64,000 nt of DNA from Nocardia carnea NBRC 14403 (lineage in GTDB: Bacteria; Actinomycetota; Actinomycetes; Mycobacteriales; Mycobacteriaceae), in the NCBI RefSeq assembly GCF_000308515.1, contig NZ_BAFV01000058.1:144500-208499 (forward strand), read 5' to 3'. How positions within the stretch are numbered: position 1 is the stretch's first letter; each line of letters starts with the position of its first letter. Under the pieces are notes generated by a model. The model was not told the origin of the DNA. It saw nothing but the letters and a program-made list of their open reading frames with translations, and ran no database searches. This document shows positions 8,164-15,180 of the stretch, one piece after another. The position numbers and the translations under genes were made by a program.

Positions 8164-8853
8164 ATGAGTCGTCTACGCCGCCCCTCCGCACCCCGCACCC
8201 GCAGCCGGCTCGGGTCCGGGGAAACCTGGCGGGACGCGTTCGACAACCGGCCGCCATGGGCGGATGCGGTGCTGTTGCGGCGGATCCTCGCCGGTCTGTG
8301 CGCCGTGGCGGCCGCGATACTTTTCCTCCGCGAGGATCCCGAACGCGCCCGTATCTCCGTGGTGGTGGCCGCCCGTGACCTCGCTCCCGGCCATCTGCTG
8401 GCGCCCGCGGATCTCCGGCTCGCACAGCTGCCGCCCGGCGTGGCGCCCGACGGCGCGGAGACCGATCCGACCGCGTTGACCGGCGCGGTCCTCACCGCTG
8501 CCCTCCGTCCCGGCGAGGTCCTCACCGATGTCCGGATCGTCGGTCCACGCCTGGCCGAGGTGGCGACCGGATCTCGGGATGCCCGCATCGTGCCCATCCG
8601 GCTCGCCGATTCCGCCATCACCGAAATCCTGCGCGCCGGCGACCGAGTGGATGTTGTCGCCGTGGACAGCACGGATCCGGCGCTGGCCGCGACACTGGCC
8701 GAGAACGCCGCGGTGGTGCTTGTTCCGCAACCCGCTGCCGAACCGGGCGCGGGCCGGGCCGAGCCGGTGGTGCTGGTGGCCCTCGATGCGCGGCGCGCGG
8801 CCGCCGTCGCCGCGGCCTCGCTGAACAGCGCGCTCACGGTGATCTTCCATTGA
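8164..8853 (+). CDS. SAF-domain membrane-anchored protein (CpaB/RcpC-like)
   Basis: A 229-residue protein with a basic N-terminus, one membrane helix at about residues 37-53 (ILAGLCAVAAAILFL), and an extracytoplasmic SAF domain beginning VVVAARDLAPGHLLAPADL, the fold shared by antifreeze proteins, flagellar FlgA and pilus CpaB. The rest resembles the CpaB/RcpC C-terminal half, with the phrase ILRAGDRVDVVAVD. CpaB proteins help assemble Flp pili, but no pilus genes are near, so the role here is unknown. The position after fmdB is common in Nocardia and relatives. It is followed by a hairpin and then by convergent porin genes. Confidence 0.82.
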   Translation: MSRLRRPSAPRTRSRLGSGETWRDAFDNRPPWADAVLLRRILAGLCAVAAAILFLREDPERARISVVVAARDLAPGHLLAPADLRLAQLPPGVAPDGAETDPTALTGAVLTAALRPGEVLTDVRIVGPRLAEVATGSRDARIVPIRLADSAITEILRAGDRVDVVAVDSTDPALAATLAENAAVVLVPQPAAEPGAGRAEPVVLVALDARRAAAVAAASLNSALTVIFH

Positions 8854-8862
8854 CACCCGAAA

Positions 8863-8894
8863 AGGGCCCGCCGCGCAGTTGCGCGAGGGGCCCT
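8863..8894. terminator. bidirectional terminator-like hairpin between SAF gene and porin cluster
   Basis: AGGGCCC at 8863-8869 pairs with GGGCCCT at 8888-8894, and an inner stem GCGCA/TGCGC (8873-8877 with 8880-8884) extends it. It lies between two convergent genes, 10 bp after the SAF stop and 59 bp after the last porin gene. No long T tract is present, as is usual in actinobacteria. Confidence 0.65.
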
Positions 8895-8952
8895 CCGGGT
8901 AGCCGATCCCGCCGGTGCGGGGCTTTTCGGCCGGGAAACGAGGCGTTGCCTG

Positions 8953-9621
8953 TCAGCCGAGGCTGAACGGCTGGCCCCACAGCGTCACGACGGACATGAC
9001 GTTATCGGTCTCGACCTTGACCTTGACGAAGGACCGCGCCTGCGCGTAACCGCCGCAGCCGTTCAGGCCGATGGTGGAATCGGACCAGGTGACCGAACCG
9101 CTGTTGCCATCGAAGCTGTTGTTGGTGGAGTGATCCTCGTTGCCGTAGTCGTCCGGCTTTTCGATATCGAGGACGTAGAAGGCGTCGGCCTGACCGGGGC
9201 CGAGCGTCAGGTTGCCGCCGACCTCACCCGAGGGGCTGACATTGCCCTCGGAATCGACTTCGGCATCGGCGCCGCCTTCGGCACCGCCGCCGTCGATGTT
9301 GACCTGGCAGCCCACGACGTAGCCGGGGTAGATCTTGCCGCCCACGTCCTCGCCGCCACCGGAGATCTCGACCTGCGCGCTACCGGAGGCCCACGCGTTG
9401 CGGTGCACCGGGGTGGAACCCATGGACGGGCTGATAGTGGCGGACTCCCCGACCATGCGGACCGTCACCACGGTGCCGTCGGAGAGGGTTTTGACGATTT
9501 CGCCGCCGGGCAGCGGAATGAAGGTATCGGCATGGGCGGCGCCGGTGGAGAACAGACCCAGTGCGACCGAGGCGGCCGCACCGACGCCGGCGAGGCGCGC
9601 CAGATTCTTACGGTTGAACAT
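8953..9621 (-). CDS. MspA-family porin, type B copy 2
   Basis: Outer-membrane porin of the MspA/NfpA family that lets small hydrophilic solutes cross the mycolic acid layer. It has a signal peptide of about 30 residues ending AHA, then the mature start DTFIPLPGGEIVKTL, the conserved GYVVGCQVNI strand, and the closing NGCGGYAQARSFVKV...LWGQPFSLG. The length, 222 residues, matches MspA. The start is the ATG at 9621, preceded by AGAGGGG and placed directly before the signal peptide; the longer open frame upstream overlaps the neighbouring porin gene. It is the fourth and last gene of the leftward porin cluster and forms a pair with the type A gene 67 bp upstream. Nearly the same protein is encoded at 10678-11343. 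Confidence 0.93.
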   Translation of the reverse strand: MFNRKNLARLAGVGAAASVALGLFSTGAAHADTFIPLPGGEIVKTLSDGTVVTVRMVGESATISPSMGSTPVHRNAWASGSAQVEISGGGEDVGGKIYPGYVVGCQVNIDGGGAEGGADAEVDSEGNVSPSGEVGGNLTLGPGQADAFYVLDIEKPDDYGNEDHSTNNSFDGNSGSVTWSDSTIGLNGCGGYAQARSFVKVKVETDNVMSVVTLWGQPFSLG

Positions 9622-9688
9622 GTGTGGATGCCCCTCTGGGGTTGAATTCGCTACAGCGAGAGTTGTGGTGGGTGAACCGGTGCCGGTG

Positions 9689-10363
9689 TCAGCCGATGCT
9701 GAACGGCTGCCCGTAGAGGGTGGTCTTGGAGTAGTGGTCACCGATGATCTCGACCACGGTGTAGGCGCGGGCCTGCGCGTAACCGGCGCAACCCTGGATC
9801 TCCATCTCCACGTCCTGGTATTCGACGGAGTAGACACCGGGCTTCTCGATGTCCTTGTAGTCGATCTGGACGAACTTCACCTCACCCGGGCCCAGCTCCA
9901 CGCTGGTCGAGCCGCCGAGGCTGCCGCCGTCCAGGGTGAGACCGAGGGATCCGCCCAGGCCGATTGCGTCTTCACCGATGCTGACCTGGCAGCCGACGAT
10001 ATAGCCGGTGTTGAGCTGCGAGGCGCCGTGGGTGGAGGAGTTGTTGGTGCCGTCCGCATTGGTCGGGCCGTTGTTCGGGCCGGCTTCGCCCTCGGGCGTG
10101 ACCGAGACGTCGGCGGCGGCGTTGCCCGAGACCCATACGGTCCGGCCCGCACCGTTGGCGGCCATCGACGGCGAGACGAGTGCGCTCTCGTGAGTGCGGG
10201 TGATCTTGACACCGGGGCCCAGTTTCTCACCGTCCGGCAGCGGAACGAAGGTGTCCGCGTTGGCGGCACCGGTAGAGAACAGACCCATGGCCACAGCGGC
10301 GACAGCGCCCACGCCCAGGGCGCGCGCGCCGTGGCGCAGACCGGTGGTGCGGTTCTTGCTCAT
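9689..10363 (-). CDS. MspA-family porin, type A copy 2
   Basis: MspA/NfpA-family porin of 224 residues. The signal peptide (MSKNRTTGLRHG..., cleavage after ANA) leads to DTFVPLPDGEKLGPG. Type A features that differ from its partner are the loop NNSSTHGASQLNTGYIVGC, the strand GPGEVKFVQIDYKDI, and the end TTLYGQPFSIG. The two cysteines (GCQVSI and QGCAGYAQARA) are shared with all four porins. The ATG at 10363 follows a good ribosome site, GAGGGGAAAT. In Nocardia farcinica two different MspA-like proteins, NfpA and NfpB, form a mixed channel; a type A plus type B pair here suggests the same. Its near-duplicate is at 11424-12098. Confidence 0.93.
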   Translation of the reverse strand: MSKNRTTGLRHGARALGVGAVAAVAMGLFSTGAANADTFVPLPDGEKLGPGVKITRTHESALVSPSMAANGAGRTVWVSGNAAADVSVTPEGEAGPNNGPTNADGTNNSSTHGASQLNTGYIVGCQVSIGEDAIGLGGSLGLTLDGGSLGGSTSVELGPGEVKFVQIDYKDIEKPGVYSVEYQDVEMEIQGCAGYAQARAYTVVEIIGDHYSKTTLYGQPFSIG

Positions 10364-10677
10364 ATTTCCCCTCATCAAGGTTTTACAGCGACACCCGACT
10401 TCGCAGCGATCGACGCCGGGGCGGCCCGAGAACAGGCTCCATAGAGCTTGGGTTACGGCTGTAGCCACTAGATGAACCCGAAACCACACAGCCGGTGAAC
10501 ACTCGGCTACTGCGCCACCGATTCGGTGTGGCATCCGGATGATTCGCAGGTAACCAGAAGGTGACGGGCGCTGGGGAAACCGCCCGGCAACAGATAACCG
10601 GCCTGCCGGACACGAGACAGACCCGCCGCTGCTGCGACGGGCCTGTTTCCGTGCCGGTACTACCGTTCGATCGGTTG
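10364..10677. other. intergenic spacer between the two porin cassettes
   Basis: This 314-bp gap separates the two porin gene pairs and holds no credible gene. Its right part has a terminator-like hairpin for the upstream pair. Its middle has GGTAAC-N5-GGTGAC at 10549-10565, a direct repeat also found (on the other strand) ahead of the first pair at 12184-12200. The left end provides the ribosome site of the type A copy 2 gene. A separate promoter for the second cassette is plausible. Confidence 0.6.
10611..10653 (-). terminator. terminator-like hairpin after first porin cassette
   Basis: An imperfect 15-16-bp inverted repeat: CACGAGACAGACCCG at 10611-10625 pairs with CGGGCCTGTTTCCGTG at 10638-10653. 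It starts 25 bp beyond the stop of the porin gene ending at 10678, in the direction of transcription. Confidence 0.6.
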
Positions 10678-11343
10678 TCAGCCGAGGCTGAACGGCTGAC
10701 CCCAGAGGGTCACGTAGCTGATCACGTTCTCGGTTTCCACCTCGACGCTGATGAACGACCGTGCCTGGGCGTAGCCGCCGCAACCGTTGAGGCCGATGGT
10801 CTGGTCGGACCAGGTCACCGAACCGGTGTTGCCGCCGAAACTGTTGTTGGTGGAGTGATCCTCGCTGCCGTAGTCGTCCGGCTTCTCGATATCGAGGACG
10901 TAGAACGATTTCGCCTGGCCGGGGCCGACGGTCAGGTTGGCGCCGGTTTCGGCGCTGGGGCTGACATTTCCTTCCGTATCCATATCGGCGGCGGCGCCAC
11001 CCTCGGCACCGCCGCCCGCGATGTTGACCTGGCAACCGACGACATAACCGGGGTAGATCTTGCCGCCGATATCTTCGCCACCGGCGACTTCGACCTGCGC
11101 ACTACCGGAGACCCAGGCGTTGCGATGCACCGGGGTAGCACCCATCGACGGACTGATGGTGGCCGACTCGCCGACCATGCGCACGGTCACCACCGTGCCG
11201 TCGGACAGCGTTTTGACGAGTTCACCGCCGGGCAGCGGCACGAACGTATCGGCATTGGCCGCTCCGGTCGAGAACAGACCCAGGGCGAGAGTGGCAGCGG
11301 CGCCGACACCGGCCAAACGCGCCAGTTTCTTTCGGTTGATCAT
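10678..11343 (-). CDS. MspA-family porin, type B copy 1
   Basis: MspA/NfpA-family porin of 221 residues, nearly the same as the type B protein at 8953-9621. Signal peptide MINRKKLARLAGVGAAATLA with cleavage after ANA; mature start DTFVPLPGGELVKTL; the cysteine strands GYVVGCQVNIAGG and NGCGGYAQARSFISV; end LWGQPFSLG. I chose the ATG at 11343, right at the signal peptide; the open frame runs further upstream into the end of the previous porin gene. It follows the type A copy 1 gene by 80 bp and both are probably on one transcript ending at the hairpin at 10611-10653. Differences from copy 2 are mostly conservative and lie in loops. Confidence 0.93.
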   Translation of the reverse strand: MINRKKLARLAGVGAAATLALGLFSTGAANADTFVPLPGGELVKTLSDGTVVTVRMVGESATISPSMGATPVHRNAWVSGSAQVEVAGGEDIGGKIYPGYVVGCQVNIAGGGAEGGAAADMDTEGNVSPSAETGANLTVGPGQAKSFYVLDIEKPDDYGSEDHSTNNSFGGNTGSVTWSDQTIGLNGCGGYAQARSFISVEVETENVISYVTLWGQPFSLG

Positions 11344-11423
11344 GGTTGGACCCTTCGAGGGGAAAGCTCGCGAATCGACGCGAGACGAGGTTCGTTTCGA
11401 TGCGACGGGACGGACCGGACGGT

Positions 11424-12098
11424 TCAGCCGATGCTGAACGGCTGGCCGTACAGGGTCGTCTTCGAGTAGTGGTCGCCGATGATCTCGACCACCGTGTACG
11501 ACCGCGCCTGCGCGTAACCCGCGCAACCCTGGATCTCGATTTCGGCGTCCTGGTACTCGACGGAGTACTTGCCGGGCTTGGTGATGTCCTTGTAGTCGAT
11601 CTGGACGAACTTCACCTCGCCCGGGCCCACCTCCACCCCGACCGAACCGCCGACGTTTCCGCCGTCGAGACTCAAACCGAGAGATCCGCCCAGACCGATC
11701 GCCTCGTCGCCGATGCTGACCTGGCAGCCGACGATATAACCGGTGTTGAGCTGTGAAGCCCCGTGGGTGGACGAATTATTGGTGCCGTCTGCGCCGGTCG
11801 GTCCGTTGTTCGGACCCGGTTCACCTTCGGGGGTCACCGTGACATCGGCGATCGCGTTACCGGAAACCCACACGACCCGGCCCGCGCCGTTGGCCGCCAT
11901 GGAGGGCGAAATAACGGCATGCTCACCGGTGCGGGAGATGGTGACACCCGGGCCGGCTTTCTGGCCGTCCGGTAGCGGTACGAAGGTATCGGCGTTGGCA
12001 GCGCCCACCGACAGAAGGCCCACGGCGACAGCGGCCGCGGCACCGATACCCGCGATCCTGGCGCCACTACGTACACCGTCGGTGCGGTTCTCGCTCAT
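11424..12098 (-). CDS. MspA-family porin, type A copy 1
   Basis: First gene of the leftward porin cluster, 224 residues, closely related to the gene at 9689-10363. Signal peptide from MSENRTDGVRSG to ANA, then DTFVPLPDGQKAGPGVTISR; it shares the THGASQLNTGYIVGC loop and the EVKFVQIDYKDI strand. The ATG at 12098 has a GAGGGGAAAT ribosome site identical to that of copy 2, so the start regions were duplicated too. The 546-bp upstream region holds a CRP-type palindrome, suggesting cAMP-dependent control. MspA-type porins assemble as oligomers in the mycolic-acid outer membrane; with the type B protein encoded 80 bp downstream it may form a mixed channel. Confidence 0.93.
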   Translation of the reverse strand: MSENRTDGVRSGARIAGIGAAAAVAVGLLSVGAANADTFVPLPDGQKAGPGVTISRTGEHAVISPSMAANGAGRVVWVSGNAIADVTVTPEGEPGPNNGPTGADGTNNSSTHGASQLNTGYIVGCQVSIGDEAIGLGGSLGLSLDGGNVGGSVGVEVGPGEVKFVQIDYKDITKPGKYSVEYQDAEIEIQGCAGYAQARSYTVVEIIGDHYSKTTLYGQPFSIG

Positions 12099-12644
12099 AT
12101 TTCCCCTCATCATTCGGACAAACAGCAGGCCTTCGAGCTCGGACACACCGCTCTCCGGCTCCGACCAGTGTTTCGCTCGTTTGTTACCTACAGGTGACCC
12201 GTTGTTATTTCGGTGCAACGCCCAAAACAGACAATGCACACGAAAGCGACCGGCTGACCCCGTATTGCAAGCCCGCCGGACCGCCTTTGCGGCGGTCGAC
12301 GCACCGAGATTAAGCGGTCGATAACAGATTGGACAAAGCTTCTTTTCGCTATACGTTGATGTGATCCATTTCACATCCACGTATAGCGACGCGCGCACGG
12401 GCAGGTCACTGCCCGTAGCAGAAATGCCGCCCCACCACGCCGAAACGATAAAAATCCGTAAACAGATCGACCCGCCGGCATATGGAAGAAAGAAAAGACG
12501 CGCGCCACCCGGACACGCGTCGTCAAAATCCTCTCGAGCCCAGTTCTGGACAATTGGCTCGAAACCCCACCCCGTTACTCCCTCGAGATAGCGAAATCAT
12601 ATCGAACTGGAACGGAAATCGTTGAGCGCCAAGTCTTCTGCGAC
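12099..12644. other. control region upstream of the porin cluster
   Basis: A 546-bp stretch without a convincing gene; short open frames on both strands lack family character. It is more AT-rich than its surroundings. It contains the direct repeat GGTCAC-N5-GGTAAC (minus strand, 12184-12200), a large palindrome with a CRP core (12347-12388) and an A-rich stretch near 12440-12500. The end nearest the porin gene carries the ribosome site. The right part is also the 3' region of the moaB operon. Confidence 0.6.
12347..12388. promoter_or_regulatory. 42-bp palindrome with a perfect CRP/GlxR core site
   Basis: Two 18-bp arms (12347-12364 and 12371-12388) with one mismatch flank the 6-base centre TCCATT. 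The middle, 12360-12375, reads TGTGA-N6-TCACA, the consensus for the cAMP receptor proteins of mycobacteria and corynebacteria (CRP, GlxR). The site is about 250 bp upstream of the first porin start codon. The outer arms add CGCTATACGT symmetry that a CRP site alone would not need. The arms could also fold as a hairpin at the end of the moaB operon transcript, but there is no T tract. Confidence 0.75.
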
Positions 12645-12860
12645 TCAGCCCGCGTCCCCGTGATGCGGCGGAACCTGCGAGCGCAGCCAGTCGTCGCCGT
12701 CACGGTCCATTGACGAACCGTCGTCCCATTCATCGCGCGTGGTACTCGGGAGCACCTCACCGAAAACCCGGTCCACACGTGCGAGGCCCCCTGCCCGGCG
12801 TCGTGCCCGGCGGGGGACCTCGGGGCTCTCACCCTCACTCATACCGCATGCCCGGCTCAC
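12645..12860 (-). CDS. small conserved actinobacterial protein downstream of moaB
   Basis: A 71-residue hydrophilic protein with a basic start, an Asp/Glu-rich middle and the ending WLRSQVPPHHGDAG. The pattern DRVFGEVLPSTTRDE followed by a terminal PPHHG recalls short uncharacterised proteins of mycobacteria and rhodococci; this is from memory, not a search. It begins at a GTG (12860) that overlaps the moaB stop codon as GTGA, so translation is probably coupled; an ATG at 12842 is an alternative start. There is no membrane segment and no cysteine. It looks like the last gene of the pepD-moaB operon. Function unknown. Confidence 0.6.
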   Translation of the reverse strand: MSRACGMSEGESPEVPRRARRRAGGLARVDRVFGEVLPSTTRDEWDDGSSMDRDGDDWLRSQVPPHHGDAG

Positions 12861-13411
12861 TCCAGTAGACCGGAGAGCTCGCCGATGACGCGACTCGCCA
12901 GCGGCCCCAGAGTGGCCATACCGTCGCGGACAGCGGCCCGCGTGCCCGGCAGGTTCACCACCAGGGTGCTACCCGAGATACCGGCCAGGCCGCGGGAGAG
13001 ACCGGCGTCCAGCGATCCCGCCACCCGGCCGGAGGCGCGCAGCGCCTCGCTGATCCCGGGCAGGTCCCGGTCGAGAACCTCGGCCGTCGCCTCGGGCGTG
13101 ACATCACGCGGCGACATCCCGGTACCACCGACCGAGATCACGATATCCACACCGCCGATCACCGCGGTGTTCAAGGCGTTCCGGATCGCCACCTCGTCCG
13201 CCTCCACCGAAACGGACGCATCGACCAGGAACCCCGCCTCGGTCAGCAGTTCGGTGACCAACGGCCCCAGCGAATCCTCGCCGCCGTGTGCCGTTCGATC
13301 GTCGACGACCACCACCAGTGCGCGCCCCGCCACAGGAGCATCGATTTCCATACCGCTCACCGTAGCGCCGATATCGGTCGCGGCGTGGCCGCCCCCGCTC
13401 ACCAACTGCAT
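12857..13411 (-). CDS. moaB: MogA/MoaB-family molybdenum cofactor protein
   Basis: Member of the MogA/MoaB fold that binds molybdopterin; MogA adenylylates it, while several MoaB paralogues have no proven reaction. The core is present: RALVVVVDDRTAHGGEDSLGP, then the signature VISVGGTGMSPRDVTPEA (MPT-binding GGTG loop), and SLDAGLSRGLAGISGSTLVVNLPG. At 184 residues the length fits. The ATG at 13411 overlaps the pepD stop as TGATG, which favours coupled translation; an internal ATG at 13351 closer to the fold is an alternative. Order mprA-mprB-pepD-moaB equals Rv0981-Rv0984 (moaB2). Why this gene travels with an envelope-stress operon is not known. Confidence 0.88.
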   Translation of the reverse strand: MQLVSGGGHAATDIGATVSGMEIDAPVAGRALVVVVDDRTAHGGEDSLGPLVTELLTEAGFLVDASVSVEADEVAIRNALNTAVIGGVDIVISVGGTGMSPRDVTPEATAEVLDRDLPGISEALRASGRVAGSLDAGLSRGLAGISGSTLVVNLPGTRAAVRDGMATLGPLASRVIGELSGLLE

Positions 13412-14820
13412 CACCGTGCTCCTTCCACCGCGGCGGCGGCGAGGGTCACCTCGACCGTCTCCGAACCACCGCCCTGCCGATCCGTGTACGTCACTTGCAC
13501 TTTGTCCCCGGGCTGCTTCGAGCGCACTGCCGCCACCAGCGCATCCCCGGAATCGATCGTGCGGTCGTCGAGCCTGGTCACGATCGATCCCGCCGGAATT
13601 CCGGCCTGTGCCGCCGGGCCGTTCGGGGTGACCTCGAGAACCCGCGCTCCGTGAATGGATTCGTCACGTTGCACGGTCATCCCGATCTGAGCGTACGTGG
13701 CGTGGCCGGTCTCGATCAGCTCATCGGCGACCCGCCGCGCCTGATCCACCGGAATCGCGAACCCGAGCCCGATCGAACCGCTCTGCTGACCGGCCGCACC
13801 CGAAGAGCCCAGGCTGGCGATCGCGGTGTTGATACCGATCAACCGGCCCTGCCCGTCGACCAGTGCGCCACCCGAGTTACCGGGGTTGATCGCGGCATCG
13901 GTCTGGATGGCGTCGATCACCGGATTCGGCACGGTGGGGTCGCCACCACCTTCACCGGTGGTGGAGACGGGACGGTTGAGCGCCGAAACGATCCCGGTGG
14001 TGACGGTGCCGGCCAAGCCGAGCGGCGAGCCGATGGCCACCACCGGCTGTCCGACCTGCAGACCGGCCGAACTGCCCAATTCGACCGGTTTCAGATCCGT
14101 TTTCCCGCGCGCCTGGATCACCGCCAGATCCGATACCGGATCGGCACCGACCAAGGTCGCCGGGGCGGTACTGCCGTCGGCGAAGGTCACCCGCATATCG
14201 CCCCCGGCGCCGCCACCGGCCGCAACATGGTTGTTGGTCAGGATCAGCCCGTCCGAGGACAACACCACACCGGAGCCCTCGCCCTGCCCGCGATTACTCG
14301 CCACCTCGATCATCACAACGGAAGGAGTGACCTCCTGCGCGACCGCCTGTACCGAACCCGCCGGCGCATTCGCGGCATCCTTGATCTCGGGCACCGGCGC
14401 ATCGAGCGCATTGGTCGCTACCGGCCGGCTACCGGAATCGGTGACCAGGGCACCGACCACACCGCCGACACCACCGCTGACCAATGCGAGCGCGAGCCCA
14501 CCGGCCACCAGACCGGTACGCAGCGATCCCTTCCGGGGCGCGGGTGGCGGGCCGGCGTAGAACTGCCCGGTATCACCGGGGGGCGGCCCCCCGGGGGGCG
14601 GCGGTCCGCCGTACGGATGACCCATCGTCGGATAGGCGGCCGTATCGCCGGGTCGTGGCCCCGGCAACGGCTGCCCACCCGGATAGGGGGCGCCGCCGGC
14701 CTGCCCCGGCGGCGCGGGGACGCCGGGGTCATGAGCCGCACCCGGCTGGGGATGCGAAGTCGAGGGCGGCACCGGTCCTTCTTCCGGCCGGTCCGGCCGA
14801 TTGGTGAAATCCTCGGTCAT
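13411..14820 (-). CDS. pepD: HtrA-like serine protease PepD
   Basis: Membrane-anchored periplasmic protease/chaperone of the DegP/HtrA class, 469 residues. A Pro/Gly-rich cytoplasmic segment (1-98) precedes one membrane helix (about 101-126). The trypsin-like domain carries the triad: His198 in LTNNHVAA, Asp231 in DPVSDLAVI and Ser316 in NPGNSGGALV. A PDZ domain spans about 375-465 with the GPAAQAGIPAGSIV repeat typical of such domains. I chose the ATG at 14820, after an AGAGAG ribosome site; the open frame continues 66 codons further into the dispersed repeat and lacks protein character. In mycobacteria PepD degrades misfolded envelope proteins and modulates MprAB signalling. It is downstream of mprB but separated from it by 360 bp containing the repeat. 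Confidence 0.93.
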   Translation of the reverse strand: MTEDFTNRPDRPEEGPVPPSTSHPQPGAAHDPGVPAPPGQAGGAPYPGGQPLPGPRPGDTAAYPTMGHPYGGPPPPGGPPPGDTGQFYAGPPPAPRKGSLRTGLVAGGLALALVSGGVGGVVGALVTDSGSRPVATNALDAPVPEIKDAANAPAGSVQAVAQEVTPSVVMIEVASNRGQGEGSGVVLSSDGLILTNNHVAAGGGAGGDMRVTFADGSTAPATLVGADPVSDLAVIQARGKTDLKPVELGSSAGLQVGQPVVAIGSPLGLAGTVTTGIVSALNRPVSTTGEGGGDPTVPNPVIDAIQTDAAINPGNSGGALVDGQGRLIGINTAIASLGSSGAAGQQSGSIGLGFAIPVDQARRVADELIETGHATYAQIGMTVQRDESIHGARVLEVTPNGPAAQAGIPAGSIVTRLDDRTIDSGDALVAAVRSKQPGDKVQVTYTDRQGGGSETVEVTLAAAAVEGAR

Positions 14821-14896
14821 AGTCTCTCTATTCTGCTCATATTCCCTGTCCAGGGTGCCGAACACGACTGAGAACGATCTGAGAGTGCAGTGTGTT

Positions 14897-15122
14897 TTTT
14901 GCGGCGCCTTCGGCGCCGCGGGTTTTGGCCCCCCTTGGTCCCTGCTTTCCGCACTCGACACTCGCGGCTGCGCCGCATCGCATCGAGCACGGAAAGCAGG
15001 GACGGGCCAAAACCTCACAGGGCCTCGCTGAACTCGGCTGCGCCGTTGGTTGCGTTGGGTTTGTTCGTGGGCCGAAACCTTTCAGGGCTTCGCAAGACTC
15101 GGTTGTGCCGTTGGTTGCGTTG
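14897..15122. repeat. dispersed structured repeat, copy A (between mprB and pepD)
   Basis: About 226 bp resembling, in inverted orientation, the segment at 27570-27776 (near 90 percent over the best 170 bp by eye). Parts in order: a perfect hairpin GCGGCGCC-TTC-GGCGCCGC (14901-14919); a long stem with 13-bp arms (14939-14951 and 14990-15002); then a unit of about 53 bp ending CTGCGCCGTTGGTTGCGTT that occurs twice (from about 15005 and again from about 15070). In copy B the stem differs by a T-A to G-C change at both paired positions (14947 with 14994). The repeat fills most of the 360-bp mprB-pepD gap (14821-15180), which otherwise holds only the pepD ribosome site. Confidence 0.85.
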
Positions 15123-15180
15123 AGGTGCGGGGCGTGCTCCAGGGTGAGCCAGGGATCCGGTTCTGTCGAAGACAGGCAGG

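Noticed and set aside
8953..9837. Longer start for the porin at 8953 (294 codons)
   Set aside because: The extra 72 codons overlap the neighbouring porin gene and precede a perfect signal peptide with its own ribosome site.
12371..12553. 60-codon minus-strand frame between moaB and the porin cluster
   Set aside because: Overlaps the CRP palindrome, has no ribosome site and no conserved pattern.
13495..14871. 458-codon plus-strand frame over pepD
   Set aside because: Antisense shadow of pepD; no ribosome site and no family likeness.
14901..15123. CRISPR array at the repeat region
   Set aside because: Only two diverged units of about 53 bp in tandem, no regular spacers and no cas genes in the window.
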